Shown here piece after piece: positions 1 to 6,368 of a stretch of DNA of 64,000 nt (position 1 is the first letter of the stretch; each line of letters begins with the position of its first letter). Position numbers and translations under genes: made by a program. Source of the stretch: Defluviitalea saccharophila (lineage in GTDB: Bacteria > Bacillota > Clostridia > Lachnospirales > Defluviitaleaceae); NCBI RefSeq assembly GCF_038396635.1, contig NZ_CP121687.1:744001-808000 (forward strand), given 5' to 3'. A model generated the notes under the pieces. It made no database searches. It was given only the letters and a program-made list of their open reading frames with translations, and had not been told where the DNA came from.

Positions 1-332
1 TTAGTACTAATCAAAAAGAAGAATTTTTTTTGGATATTGATCGACGAGGAAGAATAGAGTTTCATAAAACCAAAATCCAAAATAGATATATAAGAGAACC
101 ATTAATTAGATTAGAAATAGACGCCCCTCCTCATCAAAATCCAGATGGAACTAAGACTAGTAGAAATCATATACATATATATAAAGAAAACTATGGATTA
201 TCTTGGGCATACGACCTTAGTTCCTTTTCTAAAGAATTATTTTGTGATTGTAATAATTTTGCTAATGTGTTTACAGACTTCTGTAAATATTGTAATATAA
301 AATTACAATCTAATTTGCAAGGTGTGATATAA
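1..332 (+). CDS. C-terminal part of an unknown protein (cut by window start)
   Basis: The reading frame is open from the first bases of the window and stops directly before the next ATG, so this is the C-terminal ~110 residues of a longer protein; an apparent TTG at position 30 is probably internal. Visible features are a segment R-L-E-I-D-x-P-P-H-x-N-P-D-G followed by an N-H-I-H-I-Y motif and C-D-C / C-K-Y-C pairs near the end. I do not recognise a catalytic fold. Proteins with the H-I-H-I-Y motif are, from memory, found beside DUF1828-type genes (possibly family DUF6978), which fits the immediate neighbour. The zero-gap junction suggests translational coupling with the next gene. Function unknown; an accessory or defence-like role is only a guess from its position beside a recombinase. 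Confidence 0.6.
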   Translation, partial: STNQKEEFFLDIDRRGRIEFHKTKIQNRYIREPLIRLEIDAPPHQNPDGTKTSRNHIHIYKENYGLSWAYDLSSFSKELFCDCNNFANVFTDFCKYCNIKLQSNLQGVI

Positions 333-1109
333 ATGCCTAATAATACAGATAGCTATGCAACACTTTATTTGAATTGGTTAAAAGAAAACATTGAAGAATA
401 TAAAATTAACAATACTGCTTACAGAATTACTACTCCTTTTTTAGATAGAAATAACGACTATACAGAAGTGTATCTTATTAAACAAGCCAATGATGATTTT
501 ATACTTACCGATGATGGGTATACTATTAATGAGTTAGAATTATCTGGATTTAGTATAAAATCTAGCGAAAAAAGGAAAAACCTAATGATTAATATATTGA
601 ATTCTCATGGAGTAAAATTAGGCCAAGATAATGATTTATTTATTAAATGTTCGCTGTCAGATATGCCATTAAAAAAGCATATGCTAATTCAATGTATGAT
701 AAAAGTAAGTGATTTATTTATGTTATCTCGTGATAATGTAAAATCTATATTTTTAGAAGATGTTCAAAATTACTTAGAATGTCATAACATTAGATATATT
801 GCTGATGTCACCTTTAATGGGAAAAGTGGATTATCTAGTAATTACGATTTTGCTATTGCGAAATCAAAGAAATCCCCTGAAAGAATAATTAAAGTTGTTA
901 ATAATCTAGATACATCCTATGCAAAGTCAATTATTTTCTCTTGGAATGATACTTTGGATGCCCGTAAAAATATTTCTGTACTTTATGCTTTTATTAATGA
1001 TGATAATAAAAAGGTATCTCATGACGCACTTACGGCATTAAAACAATACGAGATAAAAACGGTATTATGGTCTAAAAGAGCTAATTTCGTTGAAGAATTG
1101 GCTTCATAG
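333..1109 (+). CDS. DUF1828/DUF1829-like protein
   Basis: 258 residues. The N-terminal part contains a T-D-D-G-Y-T-I-x-E-L-E-x-S-G segment (about residues 60-73) typical of DUF1828, and the C-terminal half (about 155-250) looks like the companion DUF1829 domain. Both are domains of unknown biochemical function common in mobile and accessory regions. No signal peptide or membrane segment is visible. The ATG follows the stop of the upstream gene without a gap, and the upstream ribosome-binding site would be AAGGTG inside that gene. It ends 60 bases before a terminator and 125 bases before a recombinase gene, so the pair probably belongs to an integrated element. The family assignment is from memory and not verified; no activity is claimed. 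Confidence 0.6.
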   Translation: MPNNTDSYATLYLNWLKENIEEYKINNTAYRITTPFLDRNNDYTEVYLIKQANDDFILTDDGYTINELELSGFSIKSSEKRKNLMINILNSHGVKLGQDNDLFIKCSLSDMPLKKHMLIQCMIKVSDLFMLSRDNVKSIFLEDVQNYLECHNIRYIADVTFNGKSGLSSNYDFAIAKSKKSPERIIKVVNNLDTSYAKSIIFSWNDTLDARKNISVLYAFINDDNKKVSHDALTALKQYEIKTVLWSKRANFVEELAS

Positions 1110-1167
1110 TAAAAATTTTGCATTTAGATTGCAAGGAGTAAAAATCACTTTTCAAGAATAATTTTAT

Positions 1168-1193
1168 AAAAGCCTCCGGGCTTTATTTTTTTA
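1168..1193 (+). terminator. Rho-independent terminator after the DUF pair
   Basis: Stem AAAGCC/GGCTTT with a short TCCG loop, followed by a run of Ts. It ends transcription of the two upstream genes before the recombinase. Confidence 0.6.
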
Positions 1194-1234
1194 TATAATG
1201 TATCCAAATGTTTGCATGAAAAGGATGATTAATA

Positions 1235-2710
1235 ATGGCTACTGTAGCTTACGCAAGATACTCAAGTGATAATCAACGTCAAGAATCTATAGAAGCTCAA
1301 ATAAGGGCAATACAAGAATATTGTAGTAGACATGGTTTCTCAATATCAAAGATATATATAGATGAAGCTAAATCCGCTACAACAGACGATAGACCGCAAT
1401 TTCTTCAAATGATTAAAGATGCGGAGCATGGTATGTTTGACACTTTAATTGTACATAAGTTAGATAGATTTGCTAGAAATCGATATGATAGTGCTTTTTA
1501 CAAACGTAAATTAAAATTATCAGGAGTAAAATTAATTTCTGTCACTGAACAATTAGACGATAGCCCCGAATCAATTATATTAGAATCAGTATTGGAAGGA
1601 ATGGCTGAATACTACTCTAAGAATCTTGCAAGAGAAGTAATGAAAGGAATGAGGGAAACAGCGATGCAGTGTAAACATACCGGGGGAATTCCTCCTTTAG
1701 GATATGACGTTGCCGAGGATAAAACATATAAATTAAATGAAAAAGAAGCAATAGCAGTCAAAAAAATTTTTGAAGATTATATTAGTGGTAAATCATATCA
1801 ACAAATTATTAACGAACTTCACGAATTAGGGTATAGGACAAAAACAGATAAACTTTTCAAAAAAAATGCTATACACTCAATTCTCAAAAATGAAAAGTAT
1901 GCTGGAACTTATATTTTCAATAAAACTAAAAGAGTTAAAAATATTAATGGTGGTCAAAGAAATATAATAAAAGACGATGAAGATATAATACGGATTGAAA
2001 ACGGTATGCCTGCTATTATAACAAAAGAACAATTTGAAAAAGTACAAGAAAAACTCAAAATCAATTATAAGTACTCTCAGACATTTAAAACTAAAGAAGT
2101 ATATCTACTTACAGGAATTTTAGTATGTGGTAATTGCGGCTCACCTATGCATGGTAGGAAAAGAAAAGGTGGCCGAAATAAAAGTGTCTATAAAACGTAC
2201 ATATGTACACAGCGAAAAAATGAAAAGAAATGTGATGCAAAAGAAGTAAATAAGAGTTACATTGAGAATAAAGTTATCGAGTATTTAGAAACTGAGGTAT
2301 TTACTGATGAAAAAATAGAAACAATCGCTAGAAAAGCCTATGAATATCAGACTAAACATACTGGAGAAAGTGAAAGAATAATTAAATCGCTTGAAAAAGA
2401 ACTTGGAGTTATACAAAAGCAAATCGATAATATTATTTCTGCAATTGCAGCTGGGATGTTTCACCAATCTATGAAAGAAAAAATGGATGAACTAGAAAAT
2501 AAAAAAGCTGGTTTAGAATTTGCAATTGAAGAAGAAAAAAGAAAATCATCATTAATAATAGATATGGAAACTATACGACAACATTTATCAATTGGTAAAG
2601 AGTTAAGACTAAAATCTTTAGAAGAACAAAAAGAAATTATTCAGTCTTATGTTGAATCTGTAATCTATGATGAAGATTTCATGGATATTTCTCTAAAAAT
2701 AAACTTTTAA
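1235..2710 (+). CDS. Large serine recombinase (site-specific integrase)
   Basis: 491 residues, the normal size for large serine integrases. The N-terminal resolvase domain (about 1-150) starts with Y-A-R-Y-S-S-D-N-Q, giving Ser10 as the likely nucleophile, and carries the D-R-F-A-R-N segment. A recombinase domain follows (about 155-265), then a zinc ribbon (C-G-N-C-G around 300 with a second C-x(n)-C pair), a coiled coil (about 370-435) and a short tail. Such enzymes integrate and excise prophages, ICEs or skin-like elements at short att sites. The ATG is preceded by AAAGGATG. The gene sits at the right edge of the accessory segment, as integrases often do, next to an IS200 element and the 3' end of ssrA. 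I could not identify att core sequences. Confidence 0.92.
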   Translation: MATVAYARYSSDNQRQESIEAQIRAIQEYCSRHGFSISKIYIDEAKSATTDDRPQFLQMIKDAEHGMFDTLIVHKLDRFARNRYDSAFYKRKLKLSGVKLISVTEQLDDSPESIILESVLEGMAEYYSKNLAREVMKGMRETAMQCKHTGGIPPLGYDVAEDKTYKLNEKEAIAVKKIFEDYISGKSYQQIINELHELGYRTKTDKLFKKNAIHSILKNEKYAGTYIFNKTKRVKNINGGQRNIIKDDEDIIRIENGMPAIITKEQFEKVQEKLKINYKYSQTFKTKEVYLLTGILVCGNCGSPMHGRKRKGGRNKSVYKTYICTQRKNEKKCDAKEVNKSYIENKVIEYLETEVFTDEKIETIARKAYEYQTKHTGESERIIKSLEKELGVIQKQIDNIISAIAAGMFHQSMKEKMDELENKKAGLEFAIEEEKRKSSLIIDMETIRQHLSIGKELRLKSLEEQKEIIQSYVESVIYDEDFMDISLKINF

Positions 2711-2821
2711 TATCAATAAATATCCACCAGCTTAGCTGGTGGTATTTCTTTAGCCCTATAAGGGCATGGTACCTGCTGTGCCTTAAGGCACTCTTTGATT
2801 CCGCCAGCTGCATAAAGTTCT

Positions 2822-3277
2822 CTACTTGCTACCCTTAAAAGGGTCCATGTATTCTTTTAGACTTATTTGATCTGACATCATATCTTCGTGTAATTGATTT
2901 TTTATATATTGTTCTATTGCCTTTTTATTTCTCCCTACCGTACTCACATAATATCCTCTGCACCAAAAGTGTCTATTTCCATATTTATATTTGAGATTCC
3001 CGAACTTCTCAAATATCCTTAAACTACTTTTCCCTTTTAGAAATCCCATAAAGCTTGATATACTTAATTTTGGTGGAATTGCTACTAGCATATGTATATG
3101 GTCTGGGCATGCATTGGCTTCTATTATCTGCACTCCTTTCCAATCACATAACTCCCGTAATATCTTTCCTATCTCTTTCTTTTTCTTTCCATATATTTCT
3201 TGTCTTCTATACTTTGGTGCAAATACTATATGATATTTGCAATCCCATTTGGTGTGTGATAAACTATTTTCATCCAT
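2822..3277 (-). CDS. tnpA: IS200-family Y1 (HUH) transposase TnpA
   Basis: 151 residues, full length for IS200 TnpA. The HUH metal motif is H-I-H at 60-62 within C-P-D-H-I-H-M-L. The catalytic tyrosine is probably Tyr124 in E-Q-Y-I-K-N-Q, near the typical Y-Y-V-S-T-V-G segment. The family moves single-stranded DNA by a peel-and-paste mechanism. The ATG has a strong AAGGAGGT site, but that site is buried in a 13-bp stem (see 3285-3342), which is consistent with the very low transposase expression known for IS200. No frameshift or missing catalytic residue is seen, so the gene appears intact. Confidence 0.93.
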   Translation of the reverse strand: MDENSLSHTKWDCKYHIVFAPKYRRQEIYGKKKKEIGKILRELCDWKGVQIIEANACPDHIHMLVAIPPKLSISSFMGFLKGKSSLRIFEKFGNLKYKYGNRHFWCRGYYVSTVGRNKKAIEQYIKNQLHEDMMSDQISLKEYMDPFKGSK

Positions 3278-3284
3278 GTGGATG

Positions 3285-3342
3285 ACCTCCTTTTGTTTTT
3301 AGATTGGCTGGCGAAACCAATTCTATTGTAACAAAAGGAGGT
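3285..3342 (-). promoter_or_regulatory. Hairpin masking the tnpA ribosome-binding site
   Basis: Positions 3285-3297 and 3330-3342 form a perfect 13-bp inverted repeat. In the transposase mRNA the downstream arm contains the AAGGAGGT ribosome-binding site and the upstream arm its exact complement. An inner stem ATTGG/CCAAT (3303-3307/3317-3321) extends the structure. IS200 transposases are known to be repressed by such 5' leader structures; here the arrangement is read directly. Confidence 0.75.
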
Positions 3343-3413
3343 TTTTTATGTCATACTTACCGCTAAAAGCTTTTCAGAACTACCTGCACAGCAGGTAGTA
3401 TTCTTAAACACAA

Positions 3414-3451
3414 TAAAAAAAGCATGAACTCTTGAAAAGTCATGCTTTTTC
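3414..3451 (-). terminator. Terminator of ssrA
   Basis: Stem AGCATGA (3421-3427)/TCATGCT (3440-3446) flanked by A and T runs; on the minus strand it is followed by Ts, about 30 bases past the tmRNA 3' end. Confidence 0.7.
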
Positions 3452-3480
3452 TTGGCACTTTGGGACGTGCCTACGGATGA

Positions 3481-3828
3481 TGGAGGTGGGGGGAATCGAA
3501 CCCCCGTCCGAAAATCCATATATCGTGGTCTCTTCCATCATAGTCGTTACTTTGGATTTCCCTCAGTAAGACGCCTAACGACAGGCTTCAAACCTCGGTA
3601 GCTTCATAGATACGATCATCTCCGCAAAGCTTAGGAGTGAAAGTTGCCCACTAGTCGATGCCTCTTCTTAGACCGTGGGTTATCTAAGAGAGACAGCTGC
3701 TTTAATTAAGCAGCAAATGCAAAATTATCTTCTGCGTTTACTTTTAAGTTCCAGATTTTAACGCAGCTCCGGAATCTGCGGATGGCTGCCCCAATATACG
3801 TGACTCCCGTCGAAACCTGTACACCCCC
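3481..3828 (-). ncRNA. ssrA: tmRNA (transfer-messenger RNA)
   Basis: The 5' end GGGGGTGTACAGGTTTCGAC and the 3' T-arm/acceptor half with GGTTCGATTCC and CACCTCC pair as the tRNA-like domain. The tag reading frame lies at 3706-3735 and encodes AEDNFAFAA followed by TAA, matching clostridial tags of the A-E-D-N-F-A-x-A-A type. The base after the acceptor stem is A and the next three encoded bases are TCA rather than CCA, so CCA is probably added after processing. tmRNA with SmpB rescues stalled ribosomes and tags the unfinished peptide for proteolysis. smpB lies directly upstream on the same strand. Confidence 0.96.
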
Positions 3829-3839
3829 ATGATAGAAGG

Positions 3840-4313
3840 TTAATATAAATTTTTAACCTTGAAGTCTTTTTCTGCTTGACGCCTTTGGTCTTTTTTAGCT
3901 ATATCTTCTCGTTTATCATATAGCTTCTTACCTTTTGCAACACCTATTAGAACTTTTACTAAGCTGCCTTTAATATAAAGCTTCAAAGGAACTAAAGTAT
4001 AGCCCTTTTGTGTTACCGCACCCAAAATCTTATTGATTTCCCGTCTATGAAGAAGCAGTTTTCTTGTTCGAAGTGGATCTTTGTTGAAAATGTTCCCCTT
4101 TTCATAAGGATTGATGTGCATATTATAAATAAAAACTTCTCCGTCTTTTACACGAATAAAGCTTTCTTTTATACTGGCTTTGCCCATACGGATAGATTTA
4201 ACTTCCGTTCCGGCAAGAACAATCCCTGCTTCATAAGTATCTTCAATAAAATAATCATGATGAGCTTTTTTATTTTGTGCTATGAGTTTATATTCGGATT
4301 CTGTTTTTGGCAT
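3840..4313 (-). CDS. smpB: SsrA-binding protein SmpB
   Basis: 157 residues, full family length. The N-terminal half shows the family signature with A[10 protein letters not shown] and G-T-E-V-K-S-I-R; the basic tail [11 protein letters not shown] is the part that enters the ribosomal mRNA channel. SmpB binds the tRNA-like domain of tmRNA and is needed for trans-translation. The ATG follows TAGGAGAG at good spacing. It ends 11 bases before the tmRNA 5' end, so smpB and ssrA are probably co-expressed. Upstream it is divergent from the S41 peptidase gene, with a dispersed repeat in the gap. Confidence 0.97.
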   Translation of the reverse strand: MPKTESEYKLIAQNKKAHHDYFIEDTYEAGIVLAGTEVKSIRMGKASIKESFIRVKDGEVFIYNMHINPYEKGNIFNKDPLRTRKLLLHRREINKILGAVTQKGYTLVPLKLYIKGSLVKVLIGVAKGKKLYDKREDIAKKDQRRQAEKDFKVKNLY

Positions 4314-4424
4314 AACACGACTCTCCTAAATTTATTGCTTTAAAGGGTGCAGAATTAATTATAACATATTTATAATGTTTTTCAAGGTTTTTCATATTCC
4401 TTTTTCTGTAATAAGAACCAATTG

Positions 4425-4567
4425 TATAAAAAATTTCGCTTGCAAAGCTCTCACACGAGCGCGGTCGACAAAGCCGATGTCATACAATTTGCGCGAGTGC
4501 GTATTCTGCCCTGGGGGCTTTTTATTCCATAGGAACTCCGGAGAAATTTCCTATGGGATAAAAAAGT
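4425..4567 (+). repeat. Dispersed hairpin-rich repeat, copy A
   Basis: One of three related ~140-base intergenic segments (others at 28869-29010 and 32785-32931), all in the same orientation. Shared landmarks in order: TTTCGCTTGC, GAGCGCGGTCG, AAAGCCGA, CAAT, GCGAGTG, GGCTTTTTAT, CATAGGAA, TTTCCTAT and ATAAAA. The last part folds as ATAGGAA/TTTCCTAT. It fills most of the 350-base gap between smpB and the S41 peptidase. It is GC-richer than its surroundings. No coding potential is evident. Confidence 0.75.
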
Positions 4568-4615
4568 GATTTTTGCGACATATTAAAATAATGATTGTAT
4601 TTTGTCTAGTTATGG

Positions 4616-4624
4616 CATACACTA
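4616..4624 (+). promoter_or_regulatory. Possible mother-cell sigma (E/K-type) -10 element
   Basis: CATACACTA matches the CATANNNTA form of sporulation mother-cell promoters and lies 39 bases before the peptidase ATG; an upstream GTATTTT could serve as -35. No sigma-A pair of similar quality is seen. Weak evidence. Confidence 0.3.
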
Positions 4625-4663
4625 ATACTATGGATTTTAAAAATATCCACAGGAGGACTCGCC

Positions 4664-5614
4664 ATGTTTCGGAAAAATAGATCAATGTTTGTGTCTATGG
4701 ACCAAAAGTATCAAAAGCTAAAAAGAAGATTTTATACCCTTCTTTTCTTATTTCTTCTTTTTATATGTGGGACAACCTATTATCTGTATTTAAACTACGA
4801 CTATTTTGCATTCAAACATCTCATCAGCCAAAACTATATTTATACGGATACTTTGGATGAACTTTATAAAAAAGAACTGAATCGGGATGTAAACGGAGAA
4901 TATTATAAAAACTTCGACAATCTTGTTATGTCTATCGTGACACGAGAAATAAGAGAATTAAATAATGATAAATATACATATCAATACCTTCCTGAAAACT
5001 ATAAGAAAACTAAGGAAGAAGAAAAAAATGAAGCAAAAAAATCTTATGTCGAAGAAATTTCTAAAGAGATCGTATATCTTAAGCTTACGAATTTCTCAGA
5101 ATACACCCAGGACTTTATGAAAAAGCAAACGAAAACACTAAAAAACTACCCCAATATTATTATCGATTTAAGAGACAACCTGGGCGGAGATATCTTTGCT
5201 CAATATTATATGAGCGATTTATTTCTTCCAAAAGATAAAACGATTTCCTATGACATCACTCGTTCTAAGCTATTTACAAGAATTGTAAAGAGCAAAAGGA
5301 AACAATTGCTTCAGTATAATAATATTATTATCTTACAAAACGGCAATACTGCCAGTTCCAGCGAGGGATTTATCTCCTCATTAAAGGATAACCTGGACAA
5401 TGTTATACTAATAGGGGAAAATACCTTTGGAAAGGGAATCGGGCAATTTACTCTTCCTTTGAAAAAAGGATTTGCTATTAAAGCAACTACTCTTCTTTGG
5501 AATACACCAAAAAATATTAACATCCAAGGGGTAGGTATAAAACCGGATATAGAATATACAAAAGAAGATATTGTTGATTATGCAGTTGCATACATCAATA
5601 AACAGCAAAAATAA
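4664..5614 (+). CDS. Membrane-anchored S41-family peptidase (Ctp-like), no PDZ
   Basis: 316 residues. A short basic N-terminus is followed by one membrane segment (about 23-46), so the catalytic part should lie outside the membrane. The S41 signatures are I-D-L-R-D-N-L-G-G (about 167-175), N-G-N-T-A-S-S-S-E (226-234, nucleophile probably Ser231 or 232) and G-E-N-T-F-G-K-G (251-258, general base Lys257), with the expected ~25-residue Ser-Lys spacing. The usual PDZ domain is absent; the segment between the membrane helix and the core is short and charged. The ATG has AGGAGG at good spacing. C-terminal processing peptidases include the sporulation protease CtpB, but a sporulation role here is only suggested by the possible mother-cell promoter. 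It is monocistronic, closed by a terminator. Confidence 0.85.
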   Translation: MFRKNRSMFVSMDQKYQKLKRRFYTLLFLFLLFICGTTYYLYLNYDYFAFKHLISQNYIYTDTLDELYKKELNRDVNGEYYKNFDNLVMSIVTREIRELNNDKYTYQYLPENYKKTKEEEKNEAKKSYVEEISKEIVYLKLTNFSEYTQDFMKKQTKTLKNYPNIIIDLRDNLGGDIFAQYYMSDLFLPKDKTISYDITRSKLFTRIVKSKRKQLLQYNNIIILQNGNTASSSEGFISSLKDNLDNVILIGENTFGKGIGQFTLPLKKGFAIKATTLLWNTPKNINIQGVGIKPDIEYTKEDIVDYAVAYINKQQK

Positions 5615-5646
5615 AGACGAAGATTTTTTTCTTCGTCTTTATTTTT
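5613..5646. terminator. Bidirectional terminator
   Basis: Stem AAAGACGAAG/CTTCGTCTTT followed by Ts on the plus strand and preceded by As for the minus strand, between convergent genes; it overlaps both stop regions. Confidence 0.8.
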
Positions 5647-6367
5647 GTGCGGTCACTACCGTTGCATAGGAGTTCCAGTCATAAGGCTCTCCTTTAAAAC
5701 TTCCATACCAGTTTATATTTTTTAGTCCCAAATCCGTTAACATCGTTTTTAGTATCTCATAACGAAGGGGAAACAGAGAAATTTCATTTTCAAATGTCTC
5801 ATTGGTTTTGTTCACTTTTAAAGTAGTCTTAAAGGCAACCTTGTTTTCTGCTTCATGATAGTCGTATTCTCTTATAAAGGATACATCCTCATTTTCTATT
5901 GGAGGAAGTTCTGTTACGTTTTGAGTAATAATTCTATCGTAGTTGATGATTTGCAGGATAAGCACTCCTCCAGGCTTTAAAAGAGAAACCATCTGCTTAA
6001 GAACCCCTTTTATTTGAGGAATTCCTGATAAATGTACCAGTGTGTTCCCAATACAGATCACGCCGTCAAACTGACTTTCGGAGAAGTTTGCTTCTAAATG
6101 TTCCATGTTCATTACTTTAAATTCAACGGGAAGTTCTCTTCCTGCTATTTTTTCACTTGCAATTTGAATCATTTTTTGGTCTAAATCAATGCCTAAAACC
6201 TCGTATCCCTTTTCTCCCAGAAAAATATCCAGTTCCCCAGTGGAGCACCCCACGTCTAATATTTTCCCCTTTTCCTGTAAAAGATTCTTTTCAATAAAAG
6301 TTTTGCAAGGATCAGAAAGAGGAAAAACTTTGTCATAATAAGTACTTAATGTTTCATAGAATCCCAT
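5639..6367 (-). CDS. Class I SAM-dependent methyltransferase
   Basis: 242 residues with the Rossmann-type SAM site: motif I I-L-D-V-G-C-S-T-G-E-L-D (about 36-47), the acidic ribose-binding turn G-I-D-L-D (about 59-63) and motif IV F-D-G-V-I-C-I-G-N-T. The substrate cannot be read from sequence. It starts one base after the rnr stop, and its GAGGAG ribosome-binding site lies inside the rnr 3' end, so it is translated from the rnr transcript. A second, distinct methyltransferase of this class sits at 44825-45583. Confidence 0.85.
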   Translation of the reverse strand: MGFYETLSTYYDKVFPLSDPCKTFIEKNLLQEKGKILDVGCSTGELDIFLGEKGYEVLGIDLDQKMIQIASEKIAGRELPVEFKVMNMEHLEANFSESQFDGVICIGNTLVHLSGIPQIKGVLKQMVSLLKPGGVLILQIINYDRIITQNVTELPPIENEDVSFIREYDYHEAENKVAFKTTLKVNKTNETFENEISLFPLRYEILKTMLTDLGLKNINWYGSFKGEPYDWNSYATVVTAQK

Positions 6368-6368
6368 A

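Larger units (their letters stand above)
2718..3402 (-). mobile_element. IS200-type insertion sequence (tnpA only)
   Basis: The element is bounded by hairpins rather than terminal inverted repeats, as in the IS200/IS605 family. At the right end there is a perfect stem CCACCAGC/GCTGGTGG (2724-2742), followed by smaller stems at 2753-2765 and 2778-2791. At the left end there is a perfect stem CTACCTGC/GCAGGTAG (3380-3398). It carries one Y1 transposase and no tnpB. The exact cleavage positions cannot be read from one copy, so the limits are approximate by about 15 bases. It lies between the recombinase and ssrA. Confidence 0.8.

Noticed and set aside
2285-2467. 60-codon minus-strand frame within the recombinase
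   Set aside because: It is antisense to the coiled-coil coding region, a typical shadow of Lys/Glu-rich sequence.
3471-3500. attachment site of the serine-recombinase element at the ssrA 3' end
   Set aside because: No duplicated copy of the ssrA end is seen in the window, an IS200 lies between, and tyrosine rather than serine integrases usually use this target.
4008-4343. 111-codon plus-strand frame over smpB
   Set aside because: It is antisense to a clearly conserved gene and has no start signals.
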